A model generated the notes under the pieces. That model saw only the letters and a program-made list of their open reading frames with translations. It was not told the DNA's origin and did not search any database. The translations under genes were made by a program, and so were the position numbers. 33,232 bases of DNA from Myroides albus (GTDB lineage Bacteria; Bacteroidota; Bacteroidia; Flavobacteriales; Flavobacteriaceae), in the NCBI RefSeq assembly GCF_009711045.1, contig NZ_WMJX01000029.1:1-33232 (forward strand), given 5' to 3'. Positions within the stretch are counted from its first letter, which is position 1. Every line of letters begins with the position of its first letter. Positions 8,084-17,322 of the stretch are shown here, in pieces.

Positions 8084-8683
8084 TTAAAAATCAAGTTTTA
8101 ATTGATCGGGAAGCAGTTTGAATGACTTTCTGTGATACTTACAAGGTCCAAATTTTGCTATGGCTTCTCTGTGTTCTTTTGTAGGGTATCCTTTGTTTTT
8201 CTTCCAATTGTACATGGGAAATTCCTCGTGAATTTGATCCATATAGTCATCTCTATATGTTTTAGCTAAGATAGAGGCAGCTGCGAGGCTAAGGTATTTC
8301 ATATCGCCTTTGACAATGCACTCATAGGGCAATTCGGGAATGGGTGTAAATTTATTTCCGTCAATAATGAGAAATTCAGGTTTGGGTGTCAGAGCTAAGA
8401 CAGATTGCTGCATAGCTAAGATAGAAGCATGCAGGATGTTGATTTCTTCAATTGTATCCTCATATATGTGAGTAACCTTATACGTCAATGCCTTTTCTTC
8501 AATCACTTGTCTTAGTGAATACCTGAGTTTCGCTGTAATTTTCTTTGAGTCATTAACAAATTCGTTTTCAAAATCTTCTGGTAGGATTACTGCAGCAGCC
8601 GTTACAGGACCAGCAATACATCCTCTACCTGCTTCATCAGTACCCGCTTCTAAGATTAATCCTGAATAATTTTTTAGTAACAT
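8084..8683 (-). CDS. rnhB: ribonuclease HII
   Basis: This endonuclease cuts the RNA strand of RNA-DNA hybrids and removes misincorporated ribonucleotides. I place the start at the internal ATG (8683), giving 199 residues beginning [21 protein letters not shown], as in flavobacterial homologues. An upstream in-frame ATG at 8728 would add 15 residues with no conserved character. Catalytic acidic residues are visible: Asp16 and Glu17 in TDEAGRG, Asp108 in IIDGNKF and probably Asp145 in [10 protein letters not shown]. The GR-G motif specific to type HII is present. The gene stands alone on the minus strand with its own terminator and is divergent from the first susC. Confidence 0.95.
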   Translation of the reverse strand: MLLKNYSGLILEAGTDEAGRGCIAGPVTAAAVILPEDFENEFVNDSKKITAKLRYSLRQVIEEKALTYKVTHIYEDTIEEINILHASILAMQQSVLALTPKPEFLIIDGNKFTPIPELPYECIVKGDMKYLSLAAASILAKTYRDDYMDQIHEEFPMYNWKKNKGYPTKEHREAIAKFGPCKYHRKSFKLLPDQLKLDF

Positions 8684-9040
8684 TTTATAAAAGGTTTGTG
8701 AAACAAAGATAGAAAGAGATTGAGGCATATGAAGATTTTATTAGGTTAGTGTAATGTTAAAATTAAGTTTTGTTTAAGGTAAATCGGGTCTATGGAAAGT
8801 TTTTTTAGTTAAAAGTATTCTCGTTTTTTTATTTTGTTTGTGATAATATCACTTTTTGCGAATTACATATGTTTATTTATTCTTGTGTAGAGATGTTTTT
8901 TATATAATAATTTAGAAGTTTTAAGTATTTTATATTAATAGTTTGATAATTGAAAACGGCCTTGATGTTAATAACTATGAGGGTTTGTTAGTTTTTAGAT
9001 TACTTTTTTAAGTTTGTGAACTAACTAATTCAATTTAATA
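8684..9040. other. divergent intergenic region rnhB / susC-1
   Basis: About 350 bp of AT-rich DNA separates rnhB from the first susC. The right end holds the susC-1 promoter and leader. The remainder has no gene-like frame and no recognisable riboswitch. The first part must contain the rnhB promoter, but I see no clear CAAANNTA (minus-strand TANNTTTG) match close to its start. Confidence 0.4.
8984..9016 (+). promoter_or_regulatory. Bacteroidota-type promoter of the susC-1/susD-1 unit
   Basis: TTTG at 8984-8987 and TAAGTTTG at 9009-9016 are 21 bp apart, a good match to the Bacteroidota housekeeping promoter (TTTG, 19-21 bp, TAnnTTTG). Transcription would begin around 9021-9024, inside ACTAACTAAT, giving a leader of about 20 nt before the ATG at 9041. 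The -7 box is 25 bp from the start codon. Confidence 0.65.
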
Positions 9041-12000
9041 ATGATATCAAAGTTTAAATGGACTTTAGCGCTATTTATGGTGCTATTTGTGCAAATTTCT
9101 TTTGCTCAAGTAAAGACATTGACAGGAGTTGTCTCTGAGGGGGGTATGACTCTACCAGGAGTGTCTGTTATTATTAAAGGGACTCAAGAAGGAACACAAA
9201 CGGATTTGGACGGAAAATATTCTATCCAAGTAAAGCCTGGAGATGTTCTTGAGTTTTCTTTTATCGGTATGAATAACAAATCATACACAGTAGGAAATGC
9301 TACAACTTATAATGTAGAAATGACTTATGACGACGGAATGTTAGAGGAAGTAGTTGTTGTTGCCTATGGTACTGCAACTAAAGAATCTGTAACAGGGGCT
9401 ATTTCGGTTGTAAAGTCAGATGATATTACTAAGCGATCTTCTTCAAATGCTGTTTCAGCTTTAGAAGGTGCATTTGCTGGTATTCAAGTGAATAATACTT
9501 CAGGTCAGCCTGGTTCTGAGCCAGAGGTTCGTATTCGTGGTTTTACATCTTTGAAAGGAGAAGTAAAAGGAGTTGATGCTAACGCACCTTTATACGTAGT
9601 AGATGGTGTTCCTTATGGTGGTAATATTTCTGATATTAATCCTGCGGATATTGAAAGTATGTCTGTTTTGAAAGATGCATCTTCTACAACGTTATATGGT
9701 AATAGAGCATCTAATGGGGTAATTATGATTACTACTAAGAAAGGTTCTAAAGCTGGTGTATCTTTTAACGTGGATATGAAACAAGGTGTTTATACACGTG
9801 GTATTAAAGATTACGATCGCATCGGACCAGATGACTTCATGAATGTAATGTATGAAGGTTATAGAAACAGTCTTTTAACAGGAGGAAAATCTTTTGATGA
9901 AGCTACAGCTTTAGCAAATAGTGGATTGATTAAAGACTTCTTAGGTTTGAATATTTACGACAAGCCTGCAGATCAATTGTTTGAAAATGGTCAATTAAGA
10001 TCAGATGCTCAAATATTAGAAGGATACAAAAGTGATTTAGATTGGTACAAACCAATTGAAAGAACGGGGTATTTCCAAGATATTAATATGAATGGTAGAA
10101 TTGCTAACGAAAAAGGAGGAGCATACTTTTCTACAGGATTCTTAAACAACGAAGGATACTTTAAAAAATCTGATTTCAAACGTTTTACTGGAAGGTTAAA
10201 TGCAGATTATAACGTAAACGATTGGTTAAAAGTTGGAGCAAATATCTCTGGATCTCATCAAGTATCGAATGGTGTTCCAGCGGATAGAGACAATACTAAC
10301 AACTTTACAAACCCATTTATGTTCGCTCGTAACATTGCGCCTATTTACCCTGTTCACTTGCATAATGCAGATGGTTCATTTGTAAGAGATGAAAGTGGAA
10401 ACAGAGTTTATGACGATGGTACTAAAACAAGAAATCAGTTTAAAGGTAGACACAATATTTGGGAGAACGAATTGAATTCAATGGAAACAATTCGAAATAC
10501 CATGAATGCTCAAGTATTTGCAGATATTAAGTTTTTAGAAGATTTTACTTTCTCTATTAGAGGGGATTTAAATACAAGTAACGCTGAAGATCGCAAATAT
10601 GAGAATGCTATTATCGGTGATGGTTCAGGAACAATTGGACGTGGACGTCGTGATATTAGAAGATATAAAACGTATACAGCGCAACAATTGTTGAACTGGA
10701 ACAAAGATTTAGGAAATCACAATCTTCAAGTTTTATTAGGACACGAAAATTACAGTACGGAAAGAAGTACATTATACGCTATCAAATCAGGAGAGACTTT
10801 CGCAGGATTACCTGATTTCGTAAACTTTAGTGAAACAACTAACTTATTAGATTATACAGATGTTTACCGTACAGAAGGTTACTTCTCTCGTGTGAAGTAT
10901 AACTATGATAATAAGTATTTCGTAGAAGGATCTTTCCGTCGCGATGGGTCTTCTAAATTCCACAAAGATAACAGATGGGGTAACTTCTGGTCTGTTGGAG
11001 GTAGCTATATCATCTCTAACGAAAATTGGTTCCAATCAAGCGTAATTGACAATCTTAAAGTTCGTGCTTCGTATGGTGAAGTAGGTAACGATCAAGGTGT
11101 TGATTGGTATGCATACCAAGATTTGTATGCGATTGTTAAGAATGGTGGTAAACCAGGTGCTTATAGATCGCAAAATGGAAATAAAGATCTTAAGTGGGAA
11201 ACTTCTTCTTCATTTGGAGCAGCTGTAGAAACAAGATTGTTTAACCGCATGAATTTAAGTGTGGAGTATTTTGACAAGCGTTCACAAAACTTATTGATCG
11301 ACTTTAACTTGCCACTTTCTACTGGAAGTACATCTACTGGAAGTGCTGAGGCATTAATCACAAGAAACGTTGGTGTTATTACTAATAAAGGTATTGAGGT
11401 TGCTTTTGATATCGATATCATCAACAATCACGATTTAAGATGGAACTTTGGTGCTAACGCAACTTGGTTAAAGAATAAAGTTGCTTCTTTACCAGCAGAA
11501 AATAGAGAGGCTGGAATTGTTAGAAATGACTACCAAAAAATTGCAGAAGGTAAGAGTGTATTTGAATTTTACTTATATCAGTATGCTGGTGTAGATCAAA
11601 TGACAGGAAATGCTTTGTATGAATTAGATACAGATGTGTACACTGCAACAGGAGAAGCTGGTAAAAAACAAGTTGAAGATCAATATTTAGCTCAAATTGG
11701 AGACAAATATTACACTACTTATACAACTTATGCGCGTAGAGATTGGTCTGGTAGTGCATTGCCTAAAGTAAATGGTAGTTTTAATACTTCATTAAGCTAT
11801 AAAAACTTCTCTTTATCTGCTTTGTTTACGTATAGTATTGGTGGGAAAGTTTACGATACTTCATATTCAGGTTTAATGAATGTTACATCAAATCCATCAG
11901 CTTTACACAAAGATATCTTAGGATCTTGGACTGGTGCTCCTGAAGGAATGACAGAAACATCTCCTAACAGAATTGATCCTAATGGAACTCCAGTAATGGA

Positions 12001-12280
12001 TTTTGATAGATCAAGCTATACAAGTGGAACTTATTCTGATAGATGGTTGAAAGACGCTTCTTATTTAGTGTTCAAGAATATTTCATTGAGCTATGAGATG
12101 CCGAAAGAAACTATGGAGAAGATGGGGATTAACGGATTGCGTTTTACTGCAGGAGTTGAAAACGTTTTAACTTTTACAAAACGCAAAGGAATGAATCCAC
12201 AACAAACTTACAATGGTATTCTGTATGATGCTTATGTTACTCCTCGTACATATACATTTGGTATTAATGTTGCATTCTAA
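9041..12280 (+). CDS. SusC/RagA-type TonB-linked outer-membrane importer 1
   Basis: The 1079-residue TonB-dependent transporter is the barrel half of a SusCD nutrient importer. A signal peptide ends at SFAQ (residue 23). A carboxypeptidase-regulatory-like domain spans about 25-95, and a TonB-box-like stretch, LEEVVVVAYG, is at 101-110. The plug lies at about 114-235 with the family landmark LKDASSTTLYGNRASNGV at 210-227. The rest is beta-barrel, ending in Phe. There is no STN domain, so it should not signal through an anti-sigma factor. Its plug and C-terminal region (TFTKRKGMNP) are closest within the window to SusC-3. It is followed 11 bp later by its SusD partner. The substrate cannot be read from the sequence; glycan or peptide oligomers are the usual cargo. 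Confidence 0.95.
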   Translation: MISKFKWTLALFMVLFVQISFAQVKTLTGVVSEGGMTLPGVSVIIKGTQEGTQTDLDGKYSIQVKPGDVLEFSFIGMNNKSYTVGNATTYNVEMTYDDGMLEEVVVVAYGTATKESVTGAISVVKSDDITKRSSSNAVSALEGAFAGIQVNNTSGQPGSEPEVRIRGFTSLKGEVKGVDANAPLYVVDGVPYGGNISDINPADIESMSVLKDASSTTLYGNRASNGVIMITTKKGSKAGVSFNVDMKQGVYTRGIKDYDRIGPDDFMNVMYEGYRNSLLTGGKSFDEATALANSGLIKDFLGLNIYDKPADQLFENGQLRSDAQILEGYKSDLDWYKPIERTGYFQDINMNGRIANEKGGAYFSTGFLNNEGYFKKSDFKRFTGRLNADYNVNDWLKVGANISGSHQVSNGVPADRDNTNNFTNPFMFARNIAPIYPVHLHNADGSFVRDESGNRVYDDGTKTRNQFKGRHNIWENELNSMETIRNTMNAQVFADIKFLEDFTFSIRGDLNTSNAEDRKYENAIIGDGSGTIGRGRRDIRRYKTYTAQQLLNWNKDLGNHNLQVLLGHENYSTERSTLYAIKSGETFAGLPDFVNFSETTNLLDYTDVYRTEGYFSRVKYNYDNKYFVEGSFRRDGSSKFHKDNRWGNFWSVGGSYIISNENWFQSSVIDNLKVRASYGEVGNDQGVDWYAYQDLYAIVKNGGKPGAYRSQNGNKDLKWETSSSFGAAVETRLFNRMNLSVEYFDKRSQNLLIDFNLPLSTGSTSTGSAEALITRNVGVITNKGIEVAFDIDIINNHDLRWNFGANATWLKNKVASLPAENREAGIVRNDYQKIAEGKSVFEFYLYQYAGVDQMTGNALYELDTDVYTATGEAGKKQVEDQYLAQIGDKYYTTYTTYARRDWSGSALPKVNGSFNTSLSYKNFSLSALFTYSIGGKVYDTSYSGLMNVTSNPSALHKDILGSWTGAPEGMTETSPNRIDPNGTPVMDFDRSSYTSGTYSDRWLKDASYLVFKNISLSYEMPKETMEKMGINGLRFTAGVENVLTFTKRKGMNPQQTYNGILYDAYVTPRTYTFGINVAF

Positions 12281-12291
12281 AATTAACGAAA

Positions 12292-13869
12292 ATGAAATTT
12301 AAAAATATAAAATACTTTGTACTTGTTGCTGCTATTGCTTTAAGTGGTGCTTGTAGTTCAGACTATTTGGATACTTATCCTACAGATGAAGTTTCTCCAG
12401 AAACTTTACTTAAGGACACAAAAGGTATTAAAATAGCTGTTAATGGTTTAGCAAAATTGATGGTTACTCAGCATGTGGGTAGTCAAGGATTTAATGGTGA
12501 AGGAACGATTAAGATGTATTATGGGGAATACATGGGACAGAATTTCCGTGTAAACTTACCTGGTTGGAAAAATCTAATCGTTGGAAACTTTTACGATAAT
12601 GTTTCTTCGGTTTACGATTATTATCCATGGCATTATTATTATAAAATAATTGCAGATGCAAATACTATTATTGAGCATGTAGATAGTGCTGAAGGAACTA
12701 AAGATGAAAGACAATACTTAAAAGCTCAAGCTTTGGCATATAGAGCTTATAGTTATACGATGTTATCTCAAATCTATGGTTATAGATGGGATGATTCGAA
12801 TAATGGAAGTCAAGCGTGTTTAGTACTTCGTACATCGGAGAATCAACCTGCAGAATTACCTTTATCTCCTTTAGCTGATATTTACACGCAGATTTATGCT
12901 GACTTAGAAAGCGCGATTAGCTTATTCGATGAGAGTAATTACGATCGTCGTGGTGAGAATCACTTGATTGATGGTACTGTTGCGAAAGCTATTTTCGCAA
13001 GAGCTGCTTTAGCTAAGAAGGATTACGACACAGCTAAGAAGTACGCTTCTTTAGTGAAAGAGGAGTATCCATTGATGACTGTAAAGCAATACCAAGAAGG
13101 TTTTGCAAATCCTAATCAAGAGTGGATTTGGAGTAGTCATGGTGCTTCTGATGAGCAATTATTCTATTTCTCATACCAAGCGTATATGGCGTATAACTCA
13201 TCAGCTACTGCTGTTCGTAGTTATCCAAAACGAATGGCTAAAGAGCTTTATGAAACTATTCCAGAAACAGATATTCGCAGAGAGTTATTCTTAGATCCAA
13301 CTCCATTTAACACATATAATGATAAAGGTGTACTTGTAGATGGAGTGTACGCTCTTGATTCAGGTGTGACTGAAAACGGTTCAGAGATGGATAAGTTAGC
13401 AAGAGATAAATTCCGCGATCTTAACCCTGCTGCGACGGTAGCTGCTTATATGCAGTTTAAGATCAAAGCTAATGATATGCCAGGTGTAGGACATTTGAAT
13501 CATTTTAGAGTTTCTGAAATGTATTTAATTGAGGCTGAAGCTGAACATTTCTTAGGTAATGATAGTGAAGCTGCAAAGATATTAGTTGAATTGACTAAAA
13601 ATTCAGGTAGAGATGAAGCTTACACTTGTGATAAATCAGGTGATGAGATGTTTAAAGAAATCGTGAAATACAGAGGAATCGAACTATGGGGTGAAGGTTT
13701 TGACTGGTTTGATATGAAGCGATGGAATTTAGATATCAATCGACTTGAAGGTAAAGAAGGTGGAAACTATCCAGCTTCATTAGCAGGTAAGATTGACGCT
13801 CAAAGTTCACATAAATGGACTTGGAGAACACCAAATAAAGAAGTTGACTTTAGTTCAGAATTGAAATAA
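12292..13869 (+). CDS. SusD/RagB-type surface lipoprotein 1
   Basis: This is the surface-exposed substrate-binding lid that pairs with the preceding SusC. The 525-residue protein has a lipoprotein signal ending at Cys21 (LSGAC), followed by SSDYLDTYPTDEVSPE, the usual start of SusD. The helical TPR-like body contains ALAYRAYSYTMLSQIYG, typical of the SusD N-terminal domain. The RagB/SusD C-terminal domain has FRVSEMYLIEAEA at about 405-417 and RGIELWGEGFDWFDMKRW at about 462-479. The length is normal. It starts 11 bp after susC-1 and ends just before a strong terminator, making a closed two-gene unit. The ligand is unknown. Confidence 0.95.
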   Translation: MKFKNIKYFVLVAAIALSGACSSDYLDTYPTDEVSPETLLKDTKGIKIAVNGLAKLMVTQHVGSQGFNGEGTIKMYYGEYMGQNFRVNLPGWKNLIVGNFYDNVSSVYDYYPWHYYYKIIADANTIIEHVDSAEGTKDERQYLKAQALAYRAYSYTMLSQIYGYRWDDSNNGSQACLVLRTSENQPAELPLSPLADIYTQIYADLESAISLFDESNYDRRGENHLIDGTVAKAIFARAALAKKDYDTAKKYASLVKEEYPLMTVKQYQEGFANPNQEWIWSSHGASDEQLFYFSYQAYMAYNSSATAVRSYPKRMAKELYETIPETDIRRELFLDPTPFNTYNDKGVLVDGVYALDSGVTENGSEMDKLARDKFRDLNPAATVAAYMQFKIKANDMPGVGHLNHFRVSEMYLIEAEAEHFLGNDSEAAKILVELTKNSGRDEAYTCDKSGDEMFKEIVKYRGIELWGEGFDWFDMKRWNLDINRLEGKEGGNYPASLAGKIDAQSSHKWTWRTPNKEVDFSSELK

Positions 13870-13893
13870 GACAATTGATATTATTAGATAGAG

Positions 13894-13927
13894 AAGAGTC
13901 ACAACATTTGTTGTGACTCTTTTTTTG
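13894..13927 (+). terminator. intrinsic terminator of the susC-1/susD-1 unit
   Basis: AAGAGTCACAACA (13894-13906) pairs with TGTTGTGACTCTT (13909-13921), leaving a very tight loop, and a run of T follows. It lies about 25 bp after the susD-1 stop. Confidence 0.9.
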
Positions 13928-14260
13928 TTTCAACCAAGTTGGTTTGGGTTTAGCAGGTTTTTCTTGTGATTTCCCACTGTGTCTATTCTTTTTTTAGGCA
14001 TTTTTCCAGAGAACATTCACTGGAGTTAGTGTAGATATTAAAATTTAACAGTGTTTTGAATATTTACATTTATTGTGATTTACAGATGGTATTTTAAGGA
14101 TTATAAGTATTGTTTTTTGCCTGTGTTTTTGTGTTTTTAATAAAATATGTTTGATATGTGTAATTGTATATATGTCTTTCTGTGTTAAAGTTTCAGTTTT
14201 GTTGAATTTTTAGCACGATTTTTTCTTGTACTCTTCCTCAAAAACTAATTCAATTTAAAT
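13928..14260. other. spacer between unit 1 and unit 2
   Basis: About 330 bp without a gene. It contains a short palindrome, AACCAAGTTGGTT at 13932-13944, T-rich DNA, and the leader of susC-2. The end of the spacer keeps the ACTAATTCAATTTAA leader seen before susC-1 but lacks a good -7 box. No RNA gene was recognised. Confidence 0.45.
14229..14236 (+). promoter_or_regulatory. degenerate -7 box position of susC-2
   Basis: TACTCTTC sits exactly 25 bp upstream of the susC-2 ATG, where susC-1 has TAAGTTTG. Only TA and part of the TTTG remain, and the nearest upstream TTG (14202-14204) is 24 bp away. The downstream leader AACTAATTCAATTTAA is nearly the same as that of susC-1. I infer a weak or altered promoter. 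Confidence 0.35.
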
Positions 14261-17200
14261 ATGAGATCAAAGTACAAATGGATTTTGAGTATACTCTGCT
14301 TGTTTTTCTTTCAAGTGGGTTTTGCTCAACAAAAAACTTTGACAGGAACCGTAGTAGAGGATGGCCTTTCTCTACCGGGAGTTACTGTTATTATTGAAGG
14401 GACCCAAGAGGGTACTCAAACTGATTTGAATGGTAAATATTCTATCAGTGTAAAACCAGGCCAGACGTTAATCTTTTCTTTTATCGGCATGAAAGATGTT
14501 AAGTATAAAGTGGGGGCAGCTTCATTTTATAATGTACATATGGTCGCTGCAGGAGAAGAATTAGAGGAAGTCGTTGTTATGGCGTATGGACAAACTAAAG
14601 CTAAAAACGAAATCACAGGTAATGTGGTAGCAGTGAAGGGGGAAGTTATAAGTCAAACACCTGTAGCATCAGTCGATCAAGCGCTTCAAGGACGTGTAGC
14701 TGGTTTGCAAATTGCTTCTACATCTGGGTCACCTGGAGCAGTACAAAATATCCGTATTCGCGGGCGTAACTCTATGTCGGCTAATAATGAGCCTTTGTAC
14801 GTTGTTGATGGAATGCCTATTATTACTGATAACTTATCTGGGGCAGTTGATAGCGATGGAGTTGCAACGGGAACTTCTTTGTCAGCTTTATCTGGTATTA
14901 ACAGTGACGACATCGAATCGATGACTGTGTTAAAAGATGCTGCCGCAACTGCTGCTTATGGTGCACGTGGTGGTAATGGAGTAATTTTGATTACTACTAA
15001 AAAGGGTAAAAGAGGAGAGCCTTCTTATAGTTTGAAAACAAGTGTTGGTTTTCAAAACTTTGCACGTAAAGGACCAAAATTCTTATCAGGAGAACAAAAG
15101 AAAGAATTGTGGTTAGAGGCAAATATTAATTCATTTGGTAAAGAAGAGGGTTTCAATAAAGACAATGTTTGGGATTGGTATGTAGGAGATTATGGTAATG
15201 ATGGATTAGTGCAATGGGTAAACAATGGTTCAGTGAACAACGATTGGCGTAAAGCTGTTAAGAATCAAGATGCTTTAGTAGCTTCTGTTAGCTTAGGTGT
15301 AAATGGAGGTGATGAAAAGGGTACTTATTATGCGAGTTTAGGGCATGATAAATATGAAGGAGCAGTTATTGGTTCTGACTTTAGAAAGGTAACAGGGTCA
15401 TTTAATATGACGCGTAATCTGAATGAAAAGTTGGATATTACCATTGGGGCTAATGTTTCGAACATTAAGCAAAATGGTATTATGGAAGGGGGAGCGTATT
15501 TTTCTAACCCTAACTTGACAGGGATGTTTATGAGTCCATGGGCACCGATTTATGCGGAAGATGGTTCGTACAACTTGGACACGCCTGCAGGGTTACACAA
15601 CTCTCTATATACGAGTAAACACAACTCAATAGTGAACGATATTACAAGAGTAATATCAAATAATGCTATTGGTTATAAAATATTAGATGATTTAAAATTT
15701 GAGTCAAGTATTGGTTTGGACTATACCTTGTCAAACTATTCTCAATATTATAATCCTATACACGGGGATGGTAAAGCTTATAAGGGGTCAGCTTCTCAAG
15801 ATGAAAAGCGAATCTTTAACTACGTTTGGCAAAACTCGTTGAACTACCGTTTTTATTTAGGGGATTCACATCGCTTCAATGTAAAAGGAGTTATGGAGTA
15901 CCAAAAGAATAAATTCAATAGATTACAAGGTAGAGGAGAGGTATTACCTCCAGGAATGGAAGGTCTTGGAACAGCAGCGGCTAACTTTACGACATTTGCT
16001 GATTACTACGATTGGTCACAGTTGAGCTATTTGGGAATGTTAAACTACGACTACCAAAATCGCTATTTATTGGATGTAACTTTCCGTAGAGAAGGTTCTT
16101 CAAGATTTTCAAAAGACGAGCGTTGGGGGAATTTCTTTGCTGTAGGTGGTGCATGGAATATTAGTTCAGAGGCTTTCATGGATAGTGCACATGCAATTAG
16201 CCTATTGCGTTTGAGAGGGTCTTATGGTACGACAGGTAACTCAACTATCAATCCGAATATGTATATGCAGTTGTTAGAGCCTGGTACATATAACAATGAA
16301 TCGGCTATTATTGCTTATCAATATGGTGGACCTTTGGGATGGGAAAAACAAGAGAAATTCGATACAGGAGTTGAGTTTGGATTCTTTAATAATCGCTTAA
16401 CGGGAAGCTTTACTTATTTTCAAAGTAAGAGTAAAGACCTATTGTATCAACGTCCATTGTCTATGACTTCTGGGTATGAAGCACAATGGATGAATATTGG
16501 AGATATGACTAATAGAGGTATCGAGGTAGAACTGAATTATGATCTATTTAGAGGAGATGACTTTAACTGGTCTATTGGTGGAAACGTTGGAACAGTAAAG
16601 AATAAGGTAACTAATATGCCTGTGATTAACGGTGAAACGGTTAAAGTTTTGGGAAGCTATAATGCGATTGAAGAAGGAAAAGCATATGGTACTTGGTATT
16701 TAAGAGAATATGCGGGTGTAGATGCTCAAACGGGTAATGCACAATGGTATAAGGCAGATGGTACTAAGACGACAAATTACAACGAAGCAGAGGTGCGATA
16801 CCAAAATACAAGTGCTCTTCCTAAAGTAACAGGTGGTGTTAATACGCACGTTGATTATAAAGGGTTTTATATGGATGCTTTATTTTCTTTTGCAGCAGGT
16901 TATTCTGTGTACGATGGATGGGCTTCCTATACAAATACAGTTAATTCACGTTCACTATATACCTATAATGGTACTACTGAGTTGATGGATAGATGGCAGC
17001 ACCCTGGTGATATTACAGATGTTCCTCGTGTATCTACAGGAGGTAATGCTAATTATACTTCACCAAGTACGAGATGGCTGTACGATGGAGATCATATTCG
17101 CCTTAGACAATTGACATTTGGTTATAACTTGAAGAAAGAAGCTGTTAAATTCATTGGTGTAGATGGAGTGAACTTAGCTGTATCTGCTATGAACCCTTTC

Positions 17201-17317
17201 ACTTGGGTGAAAGATAAAAGATTGAAATGGGATCCAGAGGTAGATGCTACAGGATTTGTAGAAATGGCTACCCCACCTTTGAAGTCTGTGATTTTTACGT
17301 TAAATGTTAAATTTTAA
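14261..17317 (+). CDS. SusC/RagA-type TonB-linked outer-membrane importer 2
   Basis: The 1018-residue SusC paralogue is the shortest of the four. A signal peptide ends at GFAQ (23). A carboxypeptidase-regulatory-like domain spans 25-95, LEEVVVMAYG is at 101-110, and the plug lies at about 115-250 with MTVLKDAAATAAYGARGGNG at 221-240. A barrel follows, ending NVKF. The first ~94 residues align without gaps to SusC-3, with roughly 72 identical by eye, but the plug differs: it has a longer insertion after VVDGMPIITD (about 185-215). There is no STN domain. Its SusD partner begins only 5 bp after the stop codon. The substrate is unknown. Confidence 0.95.
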   Translation: MRSKYKWILSILCLFFFQVGFAQQKTLTGTVVEDGLSLPGVTVIIEGTQEGTQTDLNGKYSISVKPGQTLIFSFIGMKDVKYKVGAASFYNVHMVAAGEELEEVVVMAYGQTKAKNEITGNVVAVKGEVISQTPVASVDQALQGRVAGLQIASTSGSPGAVQNIRIRGRNSMSANNEPLYVVDGMPIITDNLSGAVDSDGVATGTSLSALSGINSDDIESMTVLKDAAATAAYGARGGNGVILITTKKGKRGEPSYSLKTSVGFQNFARKGPKFLSGEQKKELWLEANINSFGKEEGFNKDNVWDWYVGDYGNDGLVQWVNNGSVNNDWRKAVKNQDALVASVSLGVNGGDEKGTYYASLGHDKYEGAVIGSDFRKVTGSFNMTRNLNEKLDITIGANVSNIKQNGIMEGGAYFSNPNLTGMFMSPWAPIYAEDGSYNLDTPAGLHNSLYTSKHNSIVNDITRVISNNAIGYKILDDLKFESSIGLDYTLSNYSQYYNPIHGDGKAYKGSASQDEKRIFNYVWQNSLNYRFYLGDSHRFNVKGVMEYQKNKFNRLQGRGEVLPPGMEGLGTAAANFTTFADYYDWSQLSYLGMLNYDYQNRYLLDVTFRREGSSRFSKDERWGNFFAVGGAWNISSEAFMDSAHAISLLRLRGSYGTTGNSTINPNMYMQLLEPGTYNNESAIIAYQYGGPLGWEKQEKFDTGVEFGFFNNRLTGSFTYFQSKSKDLLYQRPLSMTSGYEAQWMNIGDMTNRGIEVELNYDLFRGDDFNWSIGGNVGTVKNKVTNMPVINGETVKVLGSYNAIEEGKAYGTWYLREYAGVDAQTGNAQWYKADGTKTTNYNEAEVRYQNTSALPKVTGGVNTHVDYKGFYMDALFSFAAGYSVYDGWASYTNTVNSRSLYTYNGTTELMDRWQHPGDITDVPRVSTGGNANYTSPSTRWLYDGDHIRLRQLTFGYNLKKEAVKFIGVDGVNLAVSAMNPFTWVKDKRLKWDPEVDATGFVEMATPPLKSVIFTLNVKF

Positions 17318-17322
17318 AAGCA

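Noticed and set aside
8684..8728. Upstream in-frame ATG extending rnhB by 15 residues
   Set aside because: The family begins shortly before the DEAGRG motif, as the internal ATG does; the extra residues look like untranslated leader.
13932..13944. Palindrome AACCAAGTTGGTT as an operator
   Set aside because: It is a single short occurrence next to the terminator T-run and far from the susC-2 start, with no second copy before the other units.
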